DNA of 64,000 nt from Persicaria tinctoria (taxonomy: Eukaryota; Streptophyta; Magnoliopsida; Caryophyllales; Polygonaceae): the NCBI GenBank assembly GCA_037127255.1, contig JBANSL010000017.1, forward strand, positions 46,881,745-46,945,744. Direction: 5' to 3'. Position 1 is the first letter of the stretch; every line of letters begins with the position of its first letter. This document shows, one piece after another, positions 22,352 to 33,693 of this stretch. The notes under the pieces were generated by a model, which saw only the letters and a program-made list of their open reading frames with translations, ran no database searches and was not told the DNA's origin. A program made the translations under genes and the position numbers.

Positions 22352-25300
22352 GATGAGAACAATAGATAAACGGGGGATAATTAGAAGATGGAGCAAGTTG
22401 CTCTCAAGTTTTTCAAGGCCCTTTATAGCATCGAAGATATTATGCCTCTTCGGAGCTGCAAGATTGAAGTGGATGGTTTCCCTACTCTCAAGTCTGAGTC
22501 ATGGGAGGAGCTGATGTCGTCGTTCTCTAGGGATGATATTTAGAGAGCGACCAAGGATATTGGGCCATTTAAATCGCCGGGAATCGATGGCTTCCAACCG
22601 GTGTTCTACCAAAGGTGCTGGAGTGTTGTGCGACATTCGGTGGTCGAGGAGGTTCTTATATTCTTCCGTGAGAAGACTATGGCTCCGAGACTCAATGAGA
22701 CTCTTATCGTTCTTCTGGATAAGGTTGGTAAACCGGAATACATCAATCAGTTTTGCCCCATTGCGCTATGTAACATCTTGTACAAAACCATCTCCAAGTC
22801 TCTTGTGATAAGGTTGCAAAAAATTGTCGGGGAGTTGATAGGCCCTACTCAAGGTAGCTTTTTTCCAAGGAGTTTCATCCAGGATAATATTGTTCTTGCC
22901 TAAGAAGTGGTGCACACCATGAGAAAGAAAAGATCGGAGAAAGTGGAAGATCATTAAGCTTGATTTTGATAAGGCGTATGATAGATTCAAATGGGATTTC
23001 ATCGATAGCACTCTTATGGATGCAGGGTTCCCTCCAGACCAGTGTGATTGGATACGGGAATGCATTAGGTCTACTAGCATGCATATCCTGTGGAATGGGG
23101 AGGTTTCGTAGGGCTTCCAGTCGATGAAAGGGATCAGACAAGGGGATTCGATATCCCTTTATCTCTTTGTTCTTTGTGTTGAGAGGCTTAGCCACATAAT
23201 CAATCACAAGTTCGACATCGGGGAGTGGAAGTCGATCCATATTTCAAGAGGAGGGTCCCCCATATCGCATATATTTTTCTCTAACGACGTCATTTTGTGC
23301 GCGGGGGCCTCGGCTAACCAAATGAGAGTGATCATGAAGGCCATTGAGATGTTTTGTGATTCTTCCGGGTAGAGGATAAGTAAAGATAAGTCCAAGATTT
23401 TTTTTCTCGTCTAATGTTCATATGGAGATTAAGGTCGACCTCAACAGGATTAGTGGTATTAGTGTGATGGCTAATCTTGGCAATTACCTGGGTATGCAGA
23501 TTCTTCACGAGAGGGTAGCGAAAGGCACCTTTGCGTCGTTGCTGGTGATAACATCTAAATTAGTCATATTTTAGGGTTGCATTTGCATATTAGTTTAGAT
23601 CATTTCCATGCATATTTATCATGTTTTATATTTTATTTACTTTATTTTGCAATTTCGGAGTCTACACCGAGTGTTTATTTATTTCAGGCATTTTGAGGCT
23701 ATTATTGTGGAAATTCGAGACTTGATACGAAAGGACAAGCAGGATTGAATCGAACTCGAGAAGCCGAATGATAAAGTGTGGAAATTGCTGGAATTGGTAG
23801 TAATTCATGTGGGCTGAAATTATAATGATGTTTTGGGCTGGGTTTTAATTCTTTAATTATGTGGGTTAATATTTTAATTTTTAGCAAAGTTTTATATATA
23901 TACTCGGATGAACAGGAAGTAAAAAGGGGGGCTCTTCGTTGGACTTTGGAGACTTGGGGTACGCCGCAAGGCTTCGGCCGATCACTTCGGCGTGGATTAG
24001 GTTTAGTTTAGTTTTGTTTCTTTCGTTTTTCGGTATTACACTTTGGATTGAAGGCGAAGATTTCTGGTTTGCATCTTATTTTATGCATGTCTTTAATTTA
24101 TTCTATTGTTTTCTATATTATGTTTAGCTAGATTTTCCGTTCTAGGGTTAGGGTGAACTCGACAATGTCGCGAATTGTTTGATTTCGATGTTTGCTTGAA
24201 CCTAGTCTGAATTCTATAAATTCATTTGATCCTAGTTGCTTAACCTAATTGATGTCAATCGATGGGAATCCTTTTTAGATTCAAGATGCTACCGCTGCGA
24301 ATTGAAATTGGATAAATAGATGAAATTCATGAATCCGAAAGGAGGATTGGTTTCATCGGAACCCTAGGATTAAACTTGAGGATTCAACAATTGTTATTGT
24401 GACATTTAAACGATTGTTGAGGACTCTTGAGGATTAATAAATTATCGTAGATTCTTAGGTGTGAATCGGTTAGGCGGAACGCGACAGCGAAAGTTTAATT
24501 GATTTTCTCCTAAGGTCTATAAAGAACTTAAAGGGTCTAGATTTGGTTAATTTAGACACAATTACTACAACATGCGACAGCTGAGTAGTGATGACTTTAG
24601 ATAATTTACCTTCAATTTGACATATTAAGAAGATGAAGTTCGAGTGAATATCGGGTTGAATTCATTGTGGCATTGTTGTGGGAATCCTTTAACTCTGGAA
24701 TTAGTTCTCATATATATTTTCTTGATAATCTTTGCTTGATTTTCTTAGTTTAGTTAAAAATCAAATCCATCTTTCTTGGCTTAGCTTATTAGTTCTAGAT
24801 AACAATTGATACATATATAATCCCCGTGATCGATATCCGTATACTGCAATTGATCTCGTATTCTTGCGAGGTTGGTTCAGGTTACACTATTCTTGTGTTG
24901 GTTTAAACCACATCAGCTGGACAAGATCAACTCTAGACTAGCTGGGTGGAAGAGTAAAGCCCTAAGCTTTGCGGGTAGAGTGACTTTGAACCAAATCTGT
25001 GATTAGCACGATTCCGTTATACATGATGAGCTCAGTTCTTCTTCTGAAGTCCTTATGCAAAGATATCAACCAAAGTTGCAGACGATTCATCTGGGGGGAT
25101 GACAATCGGAAGACGCACTTCGTGGCTTGGAAGGATATGTGCAAACCTAAACATCTTGGTGGACTGGGGATCTGATGCTCTTATGATATGAACTTGGCCC
25201 TTATTGGGAAGCTCGCTTGGAGGTTTATCATGGAGGATGAACCCCTGTGGGTGAGGGTGCTACGCAGCAAGTACACTTGGGGAACGGGTGTCGTAAATGC

Positions 25301-25575
25301 AGAGCCGTCCTACATCAGGAAAAGCATTCAAACTTGGTTGAATGAGGTATGTGTTAAGGGGATCAGGCATGTCTTAGGGGATGGGAAATGAATAGCTTTC
25401 TGGTCGGATGCTTTGGTGAGAGACACTCCTCTTGAACAACTGGCTCTTTCGACAATCACCCTCGAAGATCAAAGGACCTTGGTGGCGGAATTGTGGCAAG
25501 GAGGGCACTGGAATTGGGATCGATTGAATAGGCACCTTTTGATGGACATCTTAATCGCTCTGTTGGAGTTAGATG
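22352..25575 (+). pseudogene. LINE (non-LTR retrotransposon) remnant, interrupted by a solo LTR
   Basis: Reverse transcriptase pieces appear in order: GPFKSPGIDGFQPVFYQ (22560), a palm motif with KLDFDKAYDRFKWDF (22960), GIRQGDSISLYLFVLCVERL (23128), and HIFFSNDVILCAGAS (23268), where the usual FADD is lost. The C-terminal part resumes at 24916 (LDKINSRLAGWKSKALSFAGR) and runs to WNWDRLNRHLL near 25545. The endonuclease is missing, so the 5' end is truncated. Stops occur near 22542, 22902 and 23371. The reading frame is cut at 23545 and continues exactly at 24916 once the solo LTR is taken out. Confidence 0.88.
23546..24915 (+). repeat. Solo LTR inside the LINE, with GCTGG target duplications
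   Basis: It starts TGATAACATC and ends ACCACATCA. GCTGG flanks both sides (23541-23545 and 24916-24920), a perfect five-base target duplication. The LINE protein reading resumes across it. No gag, pol or primer site is present, so two LTRs have recombined to one. A TATA-like tatatatatac lies at 23890. Length and TGAT/TCA ends resemble the gypsy LTRs in this window. Strand is my inference from the TG/CA ends and TATA. Confidence 0.9.
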
Positions 25576-25948
25576 TTGTTGAAGGAGGAAATCAAGAATT
25601 TCAAATAAAATATGAATAAAGTAAAGCAAACAGATTCCGTTCCAAGCAAATAAAGTTCAAGACTCCCTCCCGTTGTAGAAAAATAGAGTCAAGATCGATC
25701 ATTGAGGAAGCGGGTCAGCGGATCTAAGATAGCAAAAGACTCACGTTCGGAAGTCGACTCAGAAGTACTCGACCTTCACTAGATTGTAGTCGACAGGGGT
25801 CACTACAGTCGAATTCGAGCAGAAATCAACAAAAGAAGGCACTGGGAGTTGTCGACGTCAACTAGTGTCCTCGACGTTGAGTAGCCTGTTCGTCTCGAGT
25901 ACTTGCAAAATCAAAACCAGCAATCGATCTCGAGTAGAAGCACTCGAT
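25576..25948 (-). repeat. Left-hand part of the family-B LTR split by the CACTA element
   Basis: Positions 25860-25948 (ctcgacgttgagtagc, tctcgagtacttgcaaaatc, cgatctcgag-agaagcactcgat) match 49765-49850 on the other side. It ends in GAT, the target duplication of the CACTA insertion. The rest carries scattered gtcgac/actcgac motifs. Orientation follows from the right-hand portion. Confidence 0.8.
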
Positions 25949-26560
25949 CACTACTACAAAACTTCAATTAGACATCTGTTGTCAACATATGTCTTTCAAA
26001 AAAATTTCAGACCTCTTTATGTGTGTAGTAAAAGATCCAACCTTTTCACATCAGTTATAAACAGATGTCTTTTCTTCATTAGAACCCCTCAATTTCGTTT
26101 ATGACATATTCACCAATTGATGATTATCCATAATTTGTCATTTGAATACCTGTGAAGATGTCCTCCTAAAGCAAAAAAATGACATTTACATCGGTTTTTA
26201 TAAAATAAGTGACGTCCTAAGACTAAAAAGACAACAATTATTTTTTTAGTGATCACGTTTATAATTGTGTCCTATATATAATTTATGATTTTATATTGTT
26301 TTAATTTAACCGACCACATGAAATATAGGCATAATTGATGTATTTACATATTATCGACATCTCATTGAGAGTATTCATTCTCTGTGTATTAATTTCATGT
26401 TAATTATATGTGACATTATTGTATTCTAAAATAATGCAATACCGTGGTTGTATACACAGAAGATGTCATTTCCCACATTTATATCAATTTTTTCAAACTT
26501 AAATGATGTTGTTGCTGCAATGACACATCGATTTATTTAGTAGTTAACGATGTTACTTTG
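25949..26560. repeat. CACTA left terminal and subterminal repeats
   Basis: After the terminal CACTACTAC the motifs gacatctgttg (25977), acagatgtct (26031), gaagatgtc (26153, 26461) and similar copies recur in both orientations. Matching motifs occur near the right end. In this superfamily the accessory protein binds such subterminal repeats. No coding sequence is seen between here and about 27100. Confidence 0.65.
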
Positions 26561-28040
26561 ACAAATACATATCAATTCTTATATCATTTTGATGTTGAAA
26601 CAAGTGTTGCATATTGATTTAAATGAATGAACTGATGTGTATAATTATACTGGCACCTGTTTCCATAGCCTGATCTGATGTTAAAGGTAAATGCATTACC
26701 AATTTCATATATAATCTGATGTTGTTGGTTTGGATACACAACATGCTTTTGTCGATAGTACATCACTTTTGTTTGTTCTTCGAAATGATATGTCGAACAA
26801 TAAAAACATGTACATAAATACTAGTAGCATCATATTGTAACATCTACAAAATACGCCGCCGCTAATATCATAGCCACAAAATTGGCTAGCCACAACATCT
26901 CAAAAAGGGTAATTGGCTAGTCCATATCTATGGCATTCATTACCTAGCTAGCCAACATCACAAAAAAGGGTAAGGCTAGCTGGTACGCCTATATCGATCA
27001 ATGTATGATGCACCAACATTCATACCCTAAATGTTCTAAAGCATAAGACCTAAAAAAACATGGTTCAACTGCATTTTCAATCAACAATATACTAAGCAGC
27101 CCACTAAAATAGCTTTTCATTAACCTGCTATAGCAAAGATTGGATATACTGAGCAGCTTCAACTCGAACTTCATCGATTTTTTCTTGAGTGTACAATGCA
27201 CGGTTCCTTGATGCAGCCCACTGAAGAGATGGAAAGACCAAGCCATTATAAAACTAAAACTGAACACACCACCCATTAACAAAATAAGCCCATGTTATTT
27301 ATACCTTTTGTGGAAAAAGACATCTGATCATCATTTATAATGTCTCTCATGTATCTCATCACATAATAGCCACACTCGTACCCACTCGACTGCTTTGGTG
27401 CACCCTATAATAGTGAATACGATTAATGATTTTCATGAAGACCCTCAGTTTGTCATATATATCGTAATTAGCTAATTCTAAACTAAGATATCATGACACT
27501 TCAAGTTGATTTACATTAAGGTGTGTGACCCTCAGTTTGTTGTTACTACTGCTTGTTTCATCTTGATATTGTTTAACAGCACTGCGTGTGAATAATCAAA
27601 GCAATTTGTTTACATTTAAATCGATATGACTAGAACAAAGCTGTTGGAAGAATTCATAACATCTAAAGGGGAGGGAAATGATTGAAAACCTCGATCTAAA
27701 CAATAACATATACCTCTTGATAGCTTTTTCCCATTCTTTGTAAGGAGATGGTCTCGGCATGGAATCTATGATATAGATTTCACTCCCCCAAATAAGAGTT
27801 ATAAGCCAATGTTTCCTGCAAGATAAACAGTGTATATATACATATATAAGCAGCTAGCTTTACAAACAACGCAACTGAGATATCATAAATCCAACAGTGT
27901 ATATAACCAGCAAGAGAGACCATATTGCCTAATTGCATATATCCATCAAAAGAAATAAACAAGGGAGACCACATTGCCTAATTGCATATATCCAGCAGTG
28001 TATATATTCATTCAGAAGACCACATGGTCTAATTGCGTAT

Positions 28041-29450
28041 TGATAGAGCATGATTAGTGTTGCATTATAGAATGCATTTAGCATAATTTAGTTGTGAATA
28101 GTGCATATTTTAGTTACAATTACATGTTTACCTGTGGTGTTGGAAGAATCGGAATCTATGCAATTTTATGGTTAATTTCAGGTAAATGTGGATCCGACGA
28201 GGAATTAGGAGACTCTTGGATGAAGGAAGATTCAAGTTGAGGAAGAAAAGTGAAAAGCACGGGAGCGGAGTCGAATTTCGATAGCCTAAGTGAATAACAA
28301 GTTATCAAAAGTTGTCGCTAGACATGCTGAGCTTGTTTCGCACTTTCTGGAGGCCTCTGTGGTCCGATTGACTATTATAACCATGCGTTGGAAAGCTCTC
28401 TTCGAGATCTACAAGTTTCGTGTTGACATCGAGACCAAATTCGAGACGGAAAAATCACTGCAAACAGTAAATGCCGCCCCGCGGCCAAGCTAGCTACCCC
28501 GCGGCCCGAACCTCTGACGAGCGATTTCGCTGATCGCCGGGCGTCCCGCGGCCCTCGCAGAAACACACCGTTCAAAATTGGACTTTAATTAGGGTTTTTG
28601 TTTTATTCTTTGGCCGACTTGTTAGAGGCTTTGTAAGACTTTTCTAGTTTATTATTTCATTGACCTTATGCACATTATTCCATTGTTGAGAGCGCTGTCG
28701 AGCATGAGCAACTAAACTCTCGAGGTTTCGCCTACAGTTTGGATCTTTGATTGTTGAATTTTGAGTTTCTTAATATAGTTCTTATTCCTATTCCAATGTT
28801 TTGACTTCTTTGTGCTTAATTGCTTGAATGTGTTTTATTCTCTCTGGCCTGGCCGACTAGTTAGAGTAGATTCATTCAATTGCTAGGGATTTGTAGATTC
28901 CTCGTAGCGAACCTTAACCCAAGTGGCAATCATATCCCATTAGGACTCGTAGGACTAATTGGATGTGTAGGAAGTTGAATACCTGTTGAATATCGACTCT
29001 TAGCTTGATATTATGTATACCTAGGTTAATTCATAATCTTAATGTTATCTCTAGGTTGAATCTTAACCGTGTTAGGGTTATTTAGAGATAAGGGTTTCTA
29101 GGACTCGTAGGACTAGTAATTTACCTAAGATCTGGACAAGGACATTGATAGGAAAAGACAAGAACTAGAGGCTGAAACAAGGATCGAATTCATCAATCGA
29201 AGTGATAAAATGTAGGTGAACCTATTTCTCTCCACTGCATTCTACAATCTATTTACTTTGTTTGCTTGCTTCCGCTTTGATAAAAGGCGGATCTTTTCAC
29301 ACCAAAACCCCCCATATTCTCTATTAGCGATTAGAATTGACACTCGAATTGAATAGATTTCTCTGTGGATCGATCTCTTCCTTACACATTATACTAGTTG
29401 TGAGTTTGAGTATTCTTTGGCAAGAACAATGACAGGTTTTCCTCTTGTCA
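28041..29450 (+). repeat. 5' LTR of the non-autonomous element (1410 bp)
   Basis: Starts TGATAGAGCATG, ends CCTCTTGTCA directly before the primer site. A block around 28470-28560 is rich in ccgcggcc. The end region contains ctgtggatcgatctc, as in other gypsy LTRs of the window. Confidence 0.95.
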
Positions 29451-29454
29451 AATT

Positions 29455-29472
29455 TGGCGCCGTTGCCGGGGA
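29455..29472 (+). promoter_or_regulatory. Primer-binding site (tRNA-Asp type)
   Basis: TGGCGCCGTTGCCGGGGA follows the 5' LTR by four bases. From what is known of Athila and related plant gypsy elements, this is complementary to the 3' end of tRNA-Asp. Confidence 0.85.
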
Positions 29473-29639
29473 ATTCTTATCAATTTCTTGTGTTTTTTTT
29501 ATCGCTAACTTTTGTACATATTTACATCTAACCCCGTCGTGGACCTATCTTACGGTTCACGACACCTTATTACTAATATTTCTAGATGTTGAAGTTATGG
29601 CAGTTTTAGGGAGAATATTTTCACAATTACCTCACAAGA

Positions 29640-30503
29640 GTGCAAACTTTATTTGACATCCGTTATTCACGAGGTTTCCGAGATAGTTTGCGAGATGTGG
29701 TGGTTTGCGTTTTTGAGGGCATGGCTCCTGAGACCCGAGAACTTTCCAGGTCCATAAACAATGGAAGCTTTGCTGGTTTAGGAGTGTCGGGATTATGGGA
29801 TCTTCTCTGCTACATGGGTGACCAATCGGCGGAGGAAGAATCCTACACTTCGACGTTTCAACCAATGGAGTACTCCGACCCGTCCATGGAGGAATCAACC
29901 ATTGTCTTGATGGAGAAAATAGGGCAATTACATGAGATAGTGAATCAAAATGGGGAAGCAATGAATCAAAATGGGGATGCAATTATCCGACTTTCTAAAA
30001 CATTGAAGGAGTTGATAGTTCAGCAATGTTCTATTCCTCAACTTGATGAAAGGCAAGATGCAAGCAACGATGAATTCTCTGATAATGAAGAAGAGCGTCT
30101 AGTGGTTATCAACACAAAATCTCAGGAGATGTCCCTTGAGATTGAGTGTGTTTCGATGCTCCCTCCATTCGTAGAAATCATCCCCAACTCGTCTATCAAG
30201 GAGCCAAGTCCGGAACCAATTTCTGTGGTTCCTGAACAAGAAACTGGTACTTTTTGCAAATTGGGAGATTTTGGTGAATATGTCGATCCATGGAGCCACT
30301 ACTTCAACAAGCAACCAATAGAACTGAATTGGTGGTATTATATACCCTCTGTGGGTAGTCAAGCTGAGGCATACGATAAGTCGAAACAACTCCTACAATC
30401 TTTATTATTTCGTTTCAATTTATTTGTATGTAGTGCATGCTTGTTTGGTAGTTGTGCACAAGAGTTTGATAGGTTACTAAGGGCTTTGACTATGTCTGAT
30501 TAA
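29640..30503 (+). CDS. Single 287-residue frame of the non-autonomous element
   Basis: Intact from ATG to stop. The N-terminal third is variable; then FQPMEYSDPSMEE, a short duplicated NQNGEAMNQNGDAI and a predicted helical stretch resemble the region of Athila gag proteins after the zinc knuckle. The C-terminal half is acidic (SDNEEERL) then DPWSHYFNKQPIELNWWY. No gag core, zinc knuckle or protease is seen, and I do not recognise a named family. It is followed by the gggaggcaaccc motif typical after coding sequence in Athila elements. Whether it is translated is unknown. It could be a gag relic or a packaging-related protein retained by the family. Confidence 0.55.
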   Translation: MQTLFDIRYSRGFRDSLRDVVVCVFEGMAPETRELSRSINNGSFAGLGVSGLWDLLCYMGDQSAEEESYTSTFQPMEYSDPSMEESTIVLMEKIGQLHEIVNQNGEAMNQNGDAIIRLSKTLKELIVQQCSIPQLDERQDASNDEFSDNEEERLVVINTKSQEMSLEIECVSMLPPFVEIIPNSSIKEPSPEPISVVPEQETGTFCKLGDFGEYVDPWSHYFNKQPIELNWWYYIPSVGSQAEAYDKSKQLLQSLLFRFNLFVCSACLFGSCAQEFDRLLRALTMSD

Positions 30504-32318
30504 TTAGTGTTTTAAGCTTAAAGAAATTGTCGAGCCAATGACATTAAACAAAGGCGCTGCTTGGGAGGCAACCCAAGGTAAGTTTTCTGTTTTCCTTTGT
30601 GTCTTTTGTTTTATTAGATTAGTTTTGGTGTTCTTCGGTTGTGGGGAGCTAACACTGCAGGGAGAAAAGGCATCGAAGAGAAAGCACTGGAGGAGCTTAA
30701 TTTCGCAGGCCGCCCTACTGCCTCTGACAGGACTGAAATGTTCCCTTTCCTCACTTTCCACCACCACAGTGAACAAGTTAGTTTTTCTTTCTTTCCTTCA
30801 AATTTTTATCTTTTGTTGTCTTTTATGTCATTGAGGACAATGCCTGATTTAAGTGAGTGTGTGTGTGTGGGGGAGGGGGGGGGGGGGGAGAATCGCATGG
30901 TATGATAGGATTGCATGTTTATTTTTAGTTTGCACTTTTATTTTTGTTTTTAGTTTATATTCCATATCAGCATGTTAGTCTTTAAAAAGAAAATCCCAAA
31001 AAAAATACAGTATTAGTTCTTACATTAATAGGAATAGGTCTTATTTCCCCATGTGGATGTCGTTTGTCCTCTATATTTCCTATTGAGATTTATGCCCCAT
31101 GATGTGCTTGGATTGTTGAAGCCTTCGATATATGTTTTCTATACTATTTGGTGGGCATGATTGATTAATAATTGAGCACATAAAATCTTGAATTTTTGGG
31201 TGATCTTGAAGTTCTAGACATGACCTAGTGAGCTTATTTAGGCCTATTCAGGACTGCACCTTATTTAGTCCTCTTGCTTGTTGAGTGTACTCTCTTCAAT
31301 TGCTTCCTCTTTGAATTGCATTTAGATATCTTTTTCAAGGCTGCATATTATGATTTCTGCACATGACTTAAACATGATTGAGGCACCTTTATTAGCCCTA
31401 TTTGACTCTTTTCCCACCTTACATATTATCCTCTGCTTGAAGCCAGTTTGAGACTAATTGCCTATTCTTTTGTAGCTCCACAAGATTTTTCCATAGTCAA
31501 TGATAGCCTGACCCCATCCGGGAATTTAGGAATAGTTGGTGAATATCTATATTGTGGATGATGATTTTGAGTGGTGGATTGTGTATGTTTGAGGTGCATT
31601 TATGAGATTTGATTCTTGCTAGTACATTCATTACTTGGGACCTAAGGAGGATAAAATTCACTTAGGGGAAAAAGTCAAGGAAAATCATTTGATATAGCAT
31701 GAAAAGAAAAAAAAAGAAAAAAAAAAAGAAAAAAAAGAAAAAAAAAGAAAAAAAAAAGAATAAAGGAATGAGTTGAGTATGGTTTGTAAAGTTTTATGCT
31801 TGAGATTGGTGTTGTTTGGTATTATAGAGATATGGTCGGAGGAGTTTATGAGTGGTTTTATGATTTGGTTGCTTCCTTAGTTCCCAGATTATGAGCATCA
31901 TATGGCCTAAATTGTTCCATACCTTATATGTTCTACATTGGCCCCATTACAACCCAATTGAAAGACCTCATGATTTTTGTTGTGTGTAGAGTCACGAGTG
32001 GTGGAGAATTAGAACACTGGTGCAAGACTATTGTAGCTAAGTTTTTGAAGATTGAGTTTTAAGCGTAAACATTTAACCTTAAACACTTGAGTGAGAGTGA
32101 AACACATATTCCCTGTGAGGTCTAGAATGGATATGGTTGCCTAGTTTCATTGATTATTGCAATTATGTGCTATGATGTTGTTAATCTATAATGTTTGCTA
32201 GTTTTCATGCACTTAAAAGAGTATTGAGGTGTGGATACATGATATGCTATTCTGTGGGGCTGCAAAGTTGAGTTTTCTATTGCTTGAGGACAAGCAAGGG
32301 TTCAAGTGTGGGGGAATT
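30504..32318 (+). repeat. 3' interior and polypurine tract of the non-autonomous element
   Basis: Non-coding. It contains cttgggaggcaaccca (30567), cattgaggacaatgcctg (30829) and a G-rich run (30868-30888). The part from about 31470 to 32318 matches the complement of 53339-54150, including cctaaggaggataaaattcac and an A-rich aagaaaaaaa tract (31700-31761 against a T-rich tract at 53885-53923). It ends caagtgtgggggaatt before the 3' LTR. Confidence 0.85.
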
Positions 32319-32963
32319 TGATAGAGCATGATTAGTGTTGCATTATAGAATGCATTTAGCATAATTTAGTTGTGAATAGTGCATATTTTAGTTACAATTA
32401 CATGTTTACCTCTGGTGTTGGAAGAGTCGGAATCTATGCAATTTTATGGTTAATTTCAGGTAAATGTGGATCCGACGAGGAATTAGGAGACTCTTGGATG
32501 AAGGAAGATTCAAGTTGAGGAAGAAAAGTGAAGAGCACGGGAGCGGAGTCGAATTTCGAGAGCCTAAGTGAATAACAAGTCATCAAAAGTTGTCGCCAGA
32601 CATGCTGAACTTGTTTCGCACTTACTGGAGGCCTCGGTGGTCCGATTGACTATTATAACCATGCGTTGTAAAGCTCTCTTCGAGATCTACAAGTTTCGTG
32701 TTGACATTGAGACCAAATTCGAAACGGAAAAATCGCTGTGAACGGTAAAAGCCTCCCCGCGGCTCGAACCTCTGACAAGCGATTTCGCTGATCGCCGGCC
32801 GCCCCGCGGCCTGGGTTGGCTACCCTGCGGCCCCCGCAGAAACACGCCGTTTAGGATTGGACTTTAATTAGGGTTATTGTTTTATTCTTTGGCCGACTTG
32901 TTAGAGGCTTTATAAGACTTTTCTAGTTTATTATTCGTTCCGGCTATATACACCGCAAATCAC

Positions 32964-33085
32964 CACGTCCTTAAGGACGTGCAAGTGGGGTGAGAGCCAC
33001 CCAAACCCGGACGTGCAAGCACGTTCTTAAGGACGTGCAATACGGCACATGCTTAACCACGTGATGCACGTCCTTAAGGACGTGC
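32964..33085. repeat. Left subterminal palindromes of the MULE
   Basis: CACGTCCTTAAGGACGTG, an 18-base perfect palindrome, lies at 32964-32981. GCACGTCCTTAAGGACGTGC is at 33066-33085, and a one-mismatch copy at 33019-33038. A half-site ggacgtgcaag lies at 33009. They sit just inside the left inverted repeat, where transposase-binding sites are expected in this group. Confidence 0.9.
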
Positions 33086-33253
33086 AAGCCCGTCCCTTAA
33101 AGACGAAGATGATGTGCCTCTTCGTCTTCGTCTTCATTCGCCTTCAGAGATCGAGAGAGAGGGAGCGACTGCCGAAGCTAGAGACCGAGAGAGAGAGACC
33201 GAGAACGAGAGAGAGAGAGAGAGACCGAGAGAGAGAGAGAGAGACCAAGAGAC

Positions 33254-33632
33254 ATGGACGCAGAAAGAGAGAGAGATCTCGAGGCGGCGGTGGCGGCCCT
33301 AGAGGCGGATCTGCTGGCGGCGACGGAGGGTGGTGATGGTGCGACGGCGATGGAGGTGGAGGGTGCTGGTGCGGGTGGAGCATCGGGGGAGGTGGTGGCG
33401 GTGGAGCCGGTGGCTGAGGGTCTGGTGGTGCTGGCGGCTGTGGCTACAAAGGAGGGTGGTGGTGGTGGGGCGGCGTCTAGCTGCGGCGAAGGAGGCCGAG
33501 CAGTGGCCGAGGAGGAGGGTGGTGGTGGTGGGGCGGCGTCTGGCGCCGGCGACGGAGGCCGAGCAGTGGCCGAGGAGGAGGCAGAACCGCCGCGGAAGCG
33601 TCGGACCATTGAGGTGTCCCCGTACGACAAAC
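33254..33632 (+). CDS. GC-rich first exon of the MULE gene
   Basis: Starts MDAERERDLEAAVAALEADL after a purine-rich leader (gagagaccgag repeats, 33150-33250). The middle is Gly/Ala/Glu-rich with a tandem 63-bp duplication giving two copies of EEGGGGGAAS...GGRAVAEE. It ends at PPRKRRTIEVSPYDKQ, followed by a GTACAA donor-like site at 33633. Base composition is far more GC-rich than the surrounding DNA. I do not recognise the domain; the KRR stretch could be a nuclear signal. Its link to the downstream exons is inferred from order and strand. Confidence 0.45.
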
Positions 33633-33693
33633 AGGTACAACCTTACTTCATATCTCCCATTACAATATGATATAATATCGAATATTTAGTGGT

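Noticed and set aside
29455..29472. tRNA gene
   Set aside because: This and 19030-19041 are short primer sites complementary to tRNA ends; no cloverleaf surrounds them.
29632..30389. Minus-strand frames opposite the 287-residue frame
   Set aside because: No recognisable domain and antisense to the element's only frame.
33178..33640. Long Pro/Ser/Ala-rich minus-strand frames
   Set aside because: They are the complement of the GC-rich MULE exon and GA-rich leader; low complexity and opposite to the transposon genes.
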